Source: JBAXHO01 sp037138855 (GTDB lineage: Bacteria > Patescibacteriota > Dojkabacteria > B142 > OLB20). From it: DNA of 27,134 nucleotides. The notes under the pieces are model-generated. The model saw only the letters and a list, made by a program, of their open reading frames with translations, was not told the DNA's origin and made no database searches. The DNA lies in NCBI GenBank assembly GCA_037138855.1, contig JBAXHO010000020.1, positions 1-27,134 of the forward strand, written 5' to 3'. Numbering within the stretch: position 1 is the first letter of the stretch; every line of letters starts with the position of its first letter. Positions 7,812-15,064 of this stretch are shown in pieces. The translations under genes were made by a program, and so were the position numbers.

Positions 7812-9923
7812 TTATTTTTTCGCTTCCACTACTTGCTTCGCAGGAAAATTATTCAACCCTTTCATAGAAAAACTTTGCTTACCACGATCCATTCCAAGTA
7901 ATTTTACTTTTACCTCCTGACCTTCATGGATCAATTCATGCGGATCTTTGATAAAACCATCAGTTAATTCTGAAATATGTACCAATCCTGTAATCGACGG
8001 ACTAACATTTACAAATGCACCATAAGTAGTAATTTTATCAATCTTAGCATCATAAATCTGCCCAACTTCAGGTTCAGCAACAATATCCATCACCATTTTT
8101 TTGGCAATAGCAATTTGTTCTTGATTCAAAGCGGTAATATTTACTTGACCGTCATCCTGAATATCAATGTCAGTGCCAACTCCAGCAGCTTCAATAATCG
8201 CTTTGATCATTTTACCGCCTGGTCCAATCACCTCACCAATTTTAGCGGGATTAATTTTGATACTTTCCACACGAGGAGCATACTTTGATAAAGTACTTCT
8301 TGGTGCAGATAATACCGCATTCATTGCTGCCAATACTTCCATACGTGCCTTACGTGATTGTCTGAAAGCTACTTTAAGAATTTCAGCTGGAATGCCCATT
8401 AATTTATTATCTAATTGAATTGCAGTAAGTCCTAACTCTGTACCAGTAACTTTGAAATCCATATCTCCATAGAAATCTTCTACATCCTCCATATCTGTTA
8501 GTAGTTTATACTTACTAACATCTGCATCATCTGTAACTAAACCAATAGCAATTGCTCCTACCTGTTTTTTCAATGGAATACCCGCATCCATCAAGGCTAA
8601 ACTAGAAGCACAAGTTGCAGCCATAGAACTGGAACCATTTTGTGACATAATTTCTGATACAACCCGAATCGTATATGGAAATGCTGAAATGTCAGGAATC
8701 AAATTTCTTAAGCCACTTTCTCCGATATTGCCATGGCCTACTTCCCGTCTCCCTGGATAATAACTATATCGTCCAGCAGCTCCAAAAGAATAATTGGGGC
8801 TATTGTAATGATGCATGAAATTTTTTTCCTCTTCTCCTTCAAAGCTTTCCATTACTTGCCCTAGCCTTGTAGAACCAAGAGTAAGAACTGAAAGACATTG
8901 AGTTTGACCTCTACGAAATAATGCTGATCCGTGCACTCTAGGAAGTACGCCCACTTCAATTTCTAGTTCACGAATTTCTTCAAGTTTACGTCCACTGGTA
9001 CGTTTTTCGTTTGCTAAAATATTGTCACGCATAATTCTCCGTGCTTGATATTCCACCGCTTCGAGAATTTGCTTAGCGCTCCAATCTTCATGAGCTTCCT
9101 GAATTTTAGTAACAATTTCTTTGTATACGGCATTGCGATCTTCAGCATCATATAGAGCACGGGTAATATCTGCGATAGCCTCTGCTTTGACAACTTCCAG
9201 GATATCCTGGTCAACTGCAGCTTCGGCAAATTCTAGTTTTTTTTTCCCTACTTCAGCTGCAAAAGTCTTCTGAATAGCAAGAATTGGTTGACATTCCTTG
9301 ACTGCACTATCTAAAACCTGATCCATCATTTCTTCAGGTATTTCTTTGCCCCAACCTTCAATATTTAAAATTTTGTCCTCACGAACAGAAACGATAAATT
9401 CGCCATCGATTTCAGTGGCTTCATGAATACCGTTCACTGAAATCTGACCAGCTTTAACTGCCAATTTTACTGCAGCACTTGGACCATTAAAAGGAATATC
9501 AGAAATCATCAAAGCCATGGAAGTTGAGTTCACAGCAAGCACCTCTGGATTATTTACACCATCATAAGAAAGTACATTGATCACTACACTGACATCGCGT
9601 TTGAATCCTTTGGGAAATAATGATCTGATTGAATGATCTACCTGTCTTGCCTTTAAAGTAGCCTCATCAGAAGGTCTGCGCTCACGTTTAATAAATCTTG
9701 ATCCAGAAATAATTCCGCCAGCATAAAATTTTTCGATATATTCGATGGATAAAGGAAAATAATCCAATTCAGTATTTTCTGAACCCATGGAAACAACTGT
9801 AAATACTACAGTTTCACCCATTTGAGCCCAGATAGCAGCATCAGCACGAGGTGCTAATTTGCCTGTTTTAAAGATCATATCCTTACCACCTACACTAACG
9901 GTAGTTGTTTTTTCGTTATACAT
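7812..9923 (-). CDS. pnp: Polyribonucleotide nucleotidyltransferase
   Basis: The 703-residue product is a full-length PNPase, the phosphorolytic 3'-5' exoribonuclease of RNA decay. In order: RNase PH domain 1, an all-alpha linker, RNase PH domain 2 with GRREVGHGNIGESGL and the active-site GDMDFKVTGTELGLTAIQLD, a KH domain with the GPGG loop (IGEVIGPGGKMIK), and an S1 domain (GQIYDAKIDKITTYGAFVNV to the SMKGL end). GNIGESGL replaces the more usual GALAERAL, a local divergence with unknown effect. No rpsO lies upstream, unlike the common rpsO-pnp order. The leader is long and contains a hairpin. Confidence 0.95.
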   Translation of the reverse strand: MYNEKTTTVSVGGKDMIFKTGKLAPRADAAIWAQMGETVVFTVVSMGSENTELDYFPLSIEYIEKFYAGGIISGSRFIKRERRPSDEATLKARQVDHSIRSLFPKGFKRDVSVVINVLSYDGVNNPEVLAVNSTSMALMISDIPFNGPSAAVKLAVKAGQISVNGIHEATEIDGEFIVSVREDKILNIEGWGKEIPEEMMDQVLDSAVKECQPILAIQKTFAAEVGKKKLEFAEAAVDQDILEVVKAEAIADITRALYDAEDRNAVYKEIVTKIQEAHEDWSAKQILEAVEYQARRIMRDNILANEKRTSGRKLEEIRELEIEVGVLPRVHGSALFRRGQTQCLSVLTLGSTRLGQVMESFEGEEEKNFMHHYNSPNYSFGAAGRYSYYPGRREVGHGNIGESGLRNLIPDISAFPYTIRVVSEIMSQNGSSSMAATCASSLALMDAGIPLKKQVGAIAIGLVTDDADVSKYKLLTDMEDVEDFYGDMDFKVTGTELGLTAIQLDNKLMGIPAEILKVAFRQSRKARMEVLAAMNAVLSAPRSTLSKYAPRVESIKINPAKIGEVIGPGGKMIKAIIEAAGVGTDIDIQDDGQVNITALNQEQIAIAKKMVMDIVAEPEVGQIYDAKIDKITTYGAFVNVSPSITGLVHISELTDGFIKDPHELIHEGQEVKVKLLGMDRGKQSFSMKGLNNFPAKQVVEAKK

Positions 9924-10015
9924 TTTTATTAAATTAATAGATAAACTTTTAAGTGGAAAATTTTTTGAAGAAATTTAGAAGAAAACCCAAAAAGAAAAAT
10001 TTGATATTCTAAGAA

Positions 10016-10044
10016 TTAATTTTCAAATCCGATTTGGAAATTAA
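10016..10044 (-). promoter_or_regulatory. Hairpin in the presumed pnp leader
   Basis: TTAATTT (10016-10022) pairs with AAATTAA (10038-10044), and CAAAT (10024-10028) pairs with ATTTG (10032-10036) around a CCG loop, with one T.G opposition. The 13-position stem lies about 95 bases before the pnp start. E. coli PNPase autoregulates through a processed leader hairpin; a similar role here is inference. Confidence 0.4.
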
Positions 10045-10170
10045 AATTTAATTATTTAGAATTCATTTTACGGTGCTCTTTCAATTCCTTCAAATTTTAC
10101 ACTTTGCATGAAATTATAACACCGCAGTGTAGAAAATACGAATCAAATACTAAGTTGTAACCATATTGAT

Positions 10171-10199
10171 TTGACATTGTGACACGAATGTTCTACCAT
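10171..10199 (+). promoter_or_regulatory. Promoter of the toxin-antitoxin operon
   Basis: TTGACA at 10171-10176, 17 bases, then TACCAT at 10194-10199. Transcription would start near 10206, about 15 bases before the antitoxin ATG, with no ribosome binding site between. Confidence 0.6.
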
Positions 10200-10220
10200 T
10201 AATTATTATTAGATTTAACC

Positions 10221-10517
10221 ATGAAACAAAAAACTAATCTGCAAGTTCTGATTTCCACTGAACTCGAAACTAAAAGTAAAGACATTGCCCAGCAACTTGG
10301 ATTTAATAATCTTCCAGAAATGGTTCGCGCTATGCTGGTAGGTGCTATTAACGGAAATCTCGAATATTTACCCTTTACTTCACTCACCTCCAAAAAAGAA
10401 GCTGTGTATCAACAAATGATAAATTTGGAAAAAAACAAATATTTGGCAGGTAATACAAAGACATATACTAATGCAAATGATATGCTTGAAGATCTTGAAG
10501 CTAATGTAAATGCCTAA
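10221..10517 (+). CDS. RelB/DinJ-type antitoxin
   Basis: The 98-residue product looks like a ribbon-helix-helix antitoxin. An N-terminal strand (LQVLISTELETKSKDIAQQL) and two helices (PEMVRAMLVGAI) should dimerise and bind the operator. The C-terminal half (KKEAVYQQMINLEKNKYLAG to the end) is charged and probably wraps the toxin. It overlaps the toxin gene by eight bases, the usual coupling in type II systems. Autoregulation at the TTGACA promoter is expected from the family. Assignment rests on layout plus fold pattern, so the exact antitoxin family is uncertain. Confidence 0.7.
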   Translation: MKQKTNLQVLISTELETKSKDIAQQLGFNNLPEMVRAMLVGAINGNLEYLPFTSLTSKKEAVYQQMINLEKNKYLAGNTKTYTNANDMLEDLEANVNA

Positions 10518-10773
10518 ACCAATTCAATATTCAAATACTTTCAGAAAACATTTCCAGAAAAGAATCAGTCCATATCACAAATTACGCAGTAAAGCTACTA
10601 AACGAATCAACCAATTTCTGCAAAATTCACTATCAGTGAAAGATCATATCTCGATCGGAAATAAATTGTCTCTTCACGCTTTTTCAATTACTGGCGATAT
10701 CAGAATTGTATATGCTGACTTAGGTGACCACTATTTATTTTTGGATATCGGAACTCACAACCAGGTGTACTAG
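10510..10773 (+). CDS. YafQ/RelE-type mRNA interferase toxin
   Basis: The 87-residue product matches small RelE-superfamily toxins of the YafQ group, ribosome-dependent mRNA endonucleases. Key segments are FRKHFQKRI near the start, the core GNKLSLHAFSITGDIRIVYADLGD (positions about 46-69; shown for its RIVY strand) and the terminal LFLDIGTHNQVY, which matches the family ending dIGTHdeVY. Because this ending is conserved, the 39-base overlap with the convergent transporter gene is real coding sequence for the toxin. It ends with TAG. Confidence 0.8.
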   Translation: MPKPIQYSNTFRKHFQKRISPYHKLRSKATKRINQFLQNSLSVKDHISIGNKLSLHAFSITGDIRIVYADLGDHYLFLDIGTHNQVY

Positions 10774-13443
10774 TTTTCCAAGTCGCAGTTTCACCCAAAG
10801 TCTGGAATTTTCCAGCATTACGTAATAAACAGGTAGTACAAAGATTACCATTGTCGTACAGGCGATTAATCCGAAAATAATTGAGAGCGCCAAAGCAGAC
10901 CAAAAAGGATCGCTAATTGCTAATGGTAATAATCCGGAAATCGTAATCAATGAAGTAGCAACGAGTGGTCTAAAACGACGTTTTACTGCTCCCACTATAG
11001 CTTCACGAGGATTTTTCTTTTCCTCAACTGCCCGTCTTTTGGCAAAATCCAGGAGCATAATAATATTATTAGCGAGAATTCCTGTAAGAGCTGTTATTCC
11101 CAATAGGACAAAGAAACTCATTGGATTATCTGTTGCTTTCAAACCAGGGAATAATAAAATGAAACTAAAGGGAATTCCTAAAAATACAAGAAATGGCTGA
11201 GTGAATGAATCAAACTGAATTACCAGAATTGCATACATCACTACCAGACTAATCATTAAACCTACCAAAGCAGAATTAAATGAACCCATCATTTCAGACT
11301 CCATACCAAGGTCATAACCTATTCCCTTTTCACCCAAACCAATCTTTCCCATTTCTTCAGTAGTATAATGATCTTTCACATCCTTGATCAATGTTTGCAA
11401 ATTACCACTTTGATTGTCAGAAGCTGTAATTTTAGCTTTAATTAATGCAAAACGTTGTCCATCATTCTTACCTATTGAAATTAAATTACTAATTAATACA
11501 TCCTCTACTTTAATTCCCTCTGCCAGTTTTAATGACAATAAATAGGTTTTTATTTCATTTGTCGCATTTTTAAGTACTACAGGATCTTCGCTGTAAATTT
11601 GAATTTGAAAAGCATAATCATCAGAAATTGGCCCAGCAGATGGCTGTTCAGCTTTAACTCGAAGCTCTTTAATCGCTCCAAATTGGCTATTTAACTTTTT
11701 TACAATCTCTCCAGAAGTCGTCTTACGTGTTTTCATGCTTGTCAATTCAGCATAAATGTAACCAGATTTTTCATTAGTACTAATATAATTTACTGTCTTA
11801 AATTCCGAAGAAGTATCCTGCATAATTGTTTCAATCTTCTTAACATTTTCTAAAGCCTTTTCAATAGTAGTACCTTCAGGCATTGTATAAAGAATCATAA
11901 TATTTTCGCCATCTTTTGCAGGAGGAAAAATGGTAAATGGTACTTTGGCAGCAAATACCAATCCAAAAATTACTAGAGCAATACTCACCACCACTACAGT
12001 CAAACTAAGCCAGAAACTTTGCAAATATTTATCAAGCAGAATACTAACTCTCCGTCCTAAGTCAGTCACGAAAAGACCAGGTAGATACAATGCTTGAGAA
12101 AATTTCTCTAATAAATTTTTTGGTTTTTTTTCATTTTTCTCAGCAAGAAATTTGTAGGAAAGAAACGGAATAATCGACAAAGCAATGGCCAAAGACAAAG
12201 CTAAAGCCAAAATAACAGTTACAGGCATAATTCGGATGAAATCACCCATAATACCCGAGATCAAAGCCATCGGTACGAAAACAAGCATGGTAGTGAAAGT
12301 ACCGATCGTATCAGCCACTCCTACCTTAAGAATCGCCCGTTTTACTGCCTCCATCCCTTTGAGACCCGCCTGTTTCTGAGCATCAATTGCTTCAATTACT
12401 ACAATTGCATCATCAACAAATAAACCCAAAACTAGAATCAAGGCAAACAAAGTCATTGTATTGATCGAATAGCCGATAAATACAAATGTCAAGGCTGTCG
12501 CAGCCAATACAGAAATGATAAAAATCACGCTAATCAAAGAAGCACGCCAATTAACAAGAATCAAAATTATTACTAAAACAATAATGGCAGCCGAAACTGC
12601 ATTACTTTGTAAATTATCAATTTGCTGTTGTAAAGCTATCGCCGGATCACCACTACTGAAAGTAACTGTGTAGCCATCTAGCATGCCTTGTTCTTGTAGA
12701 CTCTTAATCTCATTATGCATCGCATCTGAGAGCTCAATTGTACCGACATCAGAGTTCTTACGATTGATCCCCAGATATACAGCATCAATGAAATTCAACT
12801 TGCCATCAGATTCCACTCCCAGACGGCTAATTGTATCCAAATACGTAATCGATTCGCCAGTTATGGGATTCTGCTCTGTTTTAATTGCATTAATCACTTC
12901 CACCTTGGAAACTTTATTAGTATCCTGCAATTTATTAGCAATTTCGGTACCTTTAGTCTGAATTTCCTGAAGGGTCTTGTCTTTACCACTAATCGGAATG
13001 AGAAGATCATGTAACCCATCGAATTTACTTGCTTCGATGATAATATAATTGGGAGTAACGCCAGCAGGTAATGTATTGCTTGTAACGACCTGCTTAATCA
13101 GATTCATGCCTTCTTTAGATGTGACACCCTGATTGAAACTAACAGTTACTGTGGAAAAATTCTCGCTTGTTTCAGAAGACACCTTGTTAACTTCCGGAAT
13201 TGTGCCAATTACATTCTCCAACGGCTTAGTAATTTTCTCATTAACAATATTAGTATCATTAACAAAATATGGTGAAACTATCACTCCCATAGGAACTTCG
13301 ATCGGTGGCATACTCTCACGCTTCAAAACATTTGTATAAGCAAAATAGCCTAAAACAGTAATACTTACCAACAACAGAATCGACAAACGCCATTTCTTAA
13401 TAAAAAACTCCGAAAACTTCACGAAAATATTGGAATTATTCAT
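10735..13443 (-). CDS. RND-family transporter, compact
   Basis: The 902-residue protein has RND topology: TM1 near 20-38, a large outer loop, TM2-TM6, TM7 near 475-500, a second outer loop and TM8-TM12. The TM4 proton-relay pair is present (LFVDDAIVVIEAID, Asp 344-345). In TM10 the AcrB lysine position is asparagine (GILANNIIMLLDFAK), as in many RND branches. It is about 130-150 residues shorter than AcrB, mainly in the outer loops where the TolC-docking part lies. No membrane-fusion or outer-membrane partner gene is adjacent, so a one-membrane function is possible. Its last 12 codons overlap the toxin gene on the other strand. Substrate unknown. Confidence 0.85.
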   Translation of the reverse strand: MNNSNIFVKFSEFFIKKWRLSILLLVSITVLGYFAYTNVLKRESMPPIEVPMGVIVSPYFVNDTNIVNEKITKPLENVIGTIPEVNKVSSETSENFSTVTVSFNQGVTSKEGMNLIKQVVTSNTLPAGVTPNYIIIEASKFDGLHDLLIPISGKDKTLQEIQTKGTEIANKLQDTNKVSKVEVINAIKTEQNPITGESITYLDTISRLGVESDGKLNFIDAVYLGINRKNSDVGTIELSDAMHNEIKSLQEQGMLDGYTVTFSSGDPAIALQQQIDNLQSNAVSAAIIVLVIILILVNWRASLISVIFIISVLAATALTFVFIGYSINTMTLFALILVLGLFVDDAIVVIEAIDAQKQAGLKGMEAVKRAILKVGVADTIGTFTTMLVFVPMALISGIMGDFIRIMPVTVILALALSLAIALSIIPFLSYKFLAEKNEKKPKNLLEKFSQALYLPGLFVTDLGRRVSILLDKYLQSFWLSLTVVVVSIALVIFGLVFAAKVPFTIFPPAKDGENIMILYTMPEGTTIEKALENVKKIETIMQDTSSEFKTVNYISTNEKSGYIYAELTSMKTRKTTSGEIVKKLNSQFGAIKELRVKAEQPSAGPISDDYAFQIQIYSEDPVVLKNATNEIKTYLLSLKLAEGIKVEDVLISNLISIGKNDGQRFALIKAKITASDNQSGNLQTLIKDVKDHYTTEEMGKIGLGEKGIGYDLGMESEMMGSFNSALVGLMISLVVMYAILVIQFDSFTQPFLVFLGIPFSFILLFPGLKATDNPMSFFVLLGITALTGILANNIIMLLDFAKRRAVEEKKNPREAIVGAVKRRFRPLVATSLITISGLLPLAISDPFWSALALSIIFGLIACTTMVIFVLPVYYVMLENSRLWVKLRLGKLVHLVVSSDIQK

Positions 13444-13480
13444 AAATAATTTTTACAAAAATTAACTAATCTGAATCATT

Positions 13481-13510
13481 ATTATATTGCCTCACTATAA
13501 TAAATTGCAA
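13481..13510 (-). promoter_or_regulatory. Promoter of the RND transporter
   Basis: On the minus strand TTGCAA (13505-13510), 18 bases, then TATAAT (13481-13486). The leader would be about 30 bases and has no ribosome binding site. Confidence 0.5.
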
Positions 13511-13555
13511 AGAAATTTTGTAAATGAACGAATTGCTAGCGTGATCAGGCAATAA

Positions 13556-13583
13556 AAAAAGCAGGGACTCTGCCCTGCTTTTT
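13556..13583 (-). terminator. Intrinsic terminator after the 182-residue secreted protein
   Basis: AAAAAGCAGGG (13556-13566) and CCCTGCTTTTT (13573-13583) form an 11-bp stem with an ACTCTG loop. It lies 17 bases past the stop, and the A-rich left arm gives T-runs on both strands, so it may work in both directions. Confidence 0.9.
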
Positions 13584-13599
13584 AGAATGAAATTTAAAC

Positions 13600-14148
13600 T
13601 TAACCGTTATGTTTGAAATCTCTTGCAATTGGTTTACATTGCTTGATAATTTTATTTGCTGCATCTGTCTTTTTACATACTAATATTTCACCAGTTCCAT
13701 CTGCAGTAGAATTTGAATAATAATAACCTGCAGGAAAAGCCTGTTTTTTATTATTATTTGTACAATCAAATTTTATTTTTACACTACTTTTACCTAATGT
13801 CATCTGACATTTATCACTATGATTAACCATATCAACCGAAACCTTTTCACAATCTTCAGTTTTTGTATCTGTGAGAGTATTACAATAATATAATTCTGAA
13901 GTTTGATCTACATTATCCTTTTTATCAGATAAACTTAAATAATATTTACTTGGCATAATTCCTAAATCTGCTTTAATAGGACTTCGTGTACATCTAAATG
14001 TAGTTGTTGAATCCTTAAATTTACAAATTTCCAATTGAACTGGACCATACGCTTCTGATACAGAACTTTGAGTGAACAGCAAACTTCCGAGTGCTATAGT
14101 AGCAATCGCGATAACTGTAGAGACTGATAAAATTACTTTCTTCATCAT
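13600..14148 (-). CDS. Small secreted cysteine-containing protein (larger paralogue)
   Basis: The 182-residue product is not recognised. A signal peptide (MMKKVILSVSTVIAIATIAL and following, cleavage near SEA at about 33) leads a mature chain with eight cysteines (LEIC, FRC, YYC, EDC, DKC, FDC, LVC, KQC), an even number consistent with four disulfides. The C-terminal part, with YYYSNSTADG, then IxxC and PIARDFK, recurs in the neighbouring 89-residue gene, and so does the A/T-rich leader just before the ATG. This suggests a local duplication with divergence. Its own promoter and terminator mark it as a separate unit. Function unknown. Confidence 0.75.
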   Translation of the reverse strand: MMKKVILSVSTVIAIATIALGSLLFTQSSVSEAYGPVQLEICKFKDSTTTFRCTRSPIKADLGIMPSKYYLSLSDKKDNVDQTSELYYCNTLTDTKTEDCEKVSVDMVNHSDKCQMTLGKSSVKIKFDCTNNNKKQAFPAGYYYSNSTADGTGEILVCKKTDAANKIIKQCKPIARDFKHNG

Positions 14149-14188
14149 GATAGTTAAGTAATTAAATAAAATATAAAATGATGTTATT

Positions 14189-14197
14189 ATTATAGCA
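14189..14197 (-). promoter_or_regulatory. Extended -10 promoter of the 182-residue secreted protein
   Basis: On the minus strand TGCTATAAT (TG at 14196-14197, TATAAT at 14189-14194) is a perfect extended -10 element about 40 bases before the ATG. No -35 is needed or seen. Confidence 0.6.
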
Positions 14198-14226
14198 TAA
14201 ATAAGAATAATATCCTATATTAAAAA

Positions 14227-14261
14227 CGGTAAGCGGTGACCGGTGATCGGAAACCGAAAAA
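14227..14261. repeat. Heptanucleotide array B (CGGTnnn)
   Basis: Five in-phase units: CGGTAAG, CGGTGAC, CGGTGAT, CGGAAAC, CGAAAAA. It is the same unit type and length as the array beside murJ, and it lies between the terminator of one secreted-protein gene and the promoter of the next. Confidence 0.8.
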
Positions 14262-14267
14262 TTGAAA

Positions 14268-14293
14268 ATAAACAGGGCTGGCGCCCTGTTTAT
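14268..14293 (-). terminator. Intrinsic terminator after the 89-residue secreted protein
   Basis: ATAAACAGGGC (14268-14278) and GCCCTGTTTAT (14283-14293) form an 11-bp stem with a TGGC tetraloop. A T-rich run follows on the minus strand. Confidence 0.85.
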
Positions 14294-14319
14294 TGTGGAA
14301 AAACATTTCAAAAAATGGA

Positions 14320-14589
14320 TTACCAGCCATATTTACAACCACGGGCAATGGGATAACCAGGACGAATACATTTGATATAACCACCATCGGCTCCAGAAAT
14401 GTAATAACGTGAATCACCTGCAGCAACACAGTTAGTTGTGTAACCAGGAGTATATTTCGTGAAGAGCATCACACACTTCTGTTGAAGACCATCAGCGTTA
14501 GCTGTGGTATTACTGAAAATCATTAATGATCCCAGCATCATTGTAGCTACTGCTACCATGGAAATTGCAATAAGAGCAATTTTTTTCAT
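14320..14589 (-). CDS. Small secreted cysteine-containing protein (smaller paralogue)
   Basis: The 89-residue product begins with a signal peptide (MKKIALIAISMVAVATMMLG and following, cleavage near ANA at about 32). The mature part, about 57 residues, has four cysteines (QKC, TNC, IKC, RGC), enough for two disulfides. Its end, YYISGADGGYIKC then PIARGCKYGW, shares the YYxS, ADG, IxC and PIAR order with the 182-residue neighbour. No family is recognised. Small exported disulfide proteins can be toxins, adhesins or wall parts, but nothing here chooses between these. It is divergent from ruvX with a 67-base gap. Confidence 0.7.
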   Translation of the reverse strand: MKKIALIAISMVAVATMMLGSLMIFSNTTANADGLQQKCVMLFTKYTPGYTTNCVAAGDSRYYISGADGGYIKCIRPGYPIARGCKYGW

Positions 14590-14656
14590 TTTTAATTAAG
14601 TAATAAATAAAATATAATTATCTAAACAAGATATATTTACTTGCAGTCACAAATTC

Positions 14657-15064
14657 ATGAAATATCTCGGCATCGACTATGGAGCAAGGAAGTTTGGCAT
14701 TGCCATTTCAGATGAGCTGGGAATGTTTGCAGCGCCTAAAGAAACTTTGCATGTCAAAAGCCTGGATGAAGCCTTAATGAAAATTCAGTTACTTTGTCAG
14801 GCAGAAAAAATCGAAGAAATTATCTTAGGTCTACCAGGCGGTTTCCAGGGAGTAGATTCACCACAAACTCTCAAAGTGAAAGCTTTTGCAACTCAACTAA
14901 AAACTACTACCAAACTCCCGGTGATTTTCTGGGATGAAACATACTCGACAAAACAAGCTGAATCTGGTGCTAGGGGCAGAAAACGCGAAAACTCAGACAG
15001 CGAAGCAGCACGAATAATACTTCAGGAATTCCTCGATAATAATTCTGAAAACTTAATCAATTAA
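14657..15064 (+). CDS. ruvX: Pre-16S rRNA nuclease / Holliday junction resolvase-like YqgF
   Basis: The 135-residue product has the RNase H-like fold of the YqgF family, whose E. coli member processes the 5' end of pre-16S rRNA. The metal-site motifs are all present: LGIDYGARKFGIAISD at the N-terminus, EEIILGLPGG with the central strand, FWDETYSTKQAE for the DErxtT motif, and DSEAARIILQEFL for the final aspartate helix. Length is typical. It is the only gene on the plus strand between 10.8 and 17.9 kb and its last 12 bases overlap the extended reading frame of the glycosyltransferase. Confidence 0.92.
   Translation: MKYLGIDYGARKFGIAISDELGMFAAPKETLHVKSLDEALMKIQLLCQAEKIEEIILGLPGGFQGVDSPQTLKVKAFATQLKTTTKLPVIFWDETYSTKQAESGARGRKRENSDSEAARIILQEFLDNNSENLIN

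Larger units (their letters stand above)
9924..10220. other. Divergent control region between pnp and the toxin-antitoxin genes
   Basis: This 297-base region feeds genes both ways. On the minus strand TATAAT at 10113-10118 is a good -10 for pnp without a clear -35, giving a leader of about 180 bases with a hairpin at 10016-10044. On the plus strand the toxin-antitoxin promoter is at 10171-10199. There is no gene in it. Confidence 0.6.

Noticed and set aside
7749..9923. Phage or transposon genes near the repeats
   Set aside because: No transposase, integrase or phage structural motif appears in any frame of the window, so mobility of the repeats is only suggested.
10068..10107. Short leader peptide of 13 codons before pnp
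   Set aside because: Its ATG falls almost at the predicted transcript start and no attenuation-type codon pattern is visible.
14220..14429. Minus-strand frame of 69 codons overlapping the small secreted protein
   Set aside because: It runs through the terminator and heptanucleotide array, and the other frame has a clean signal peptide.
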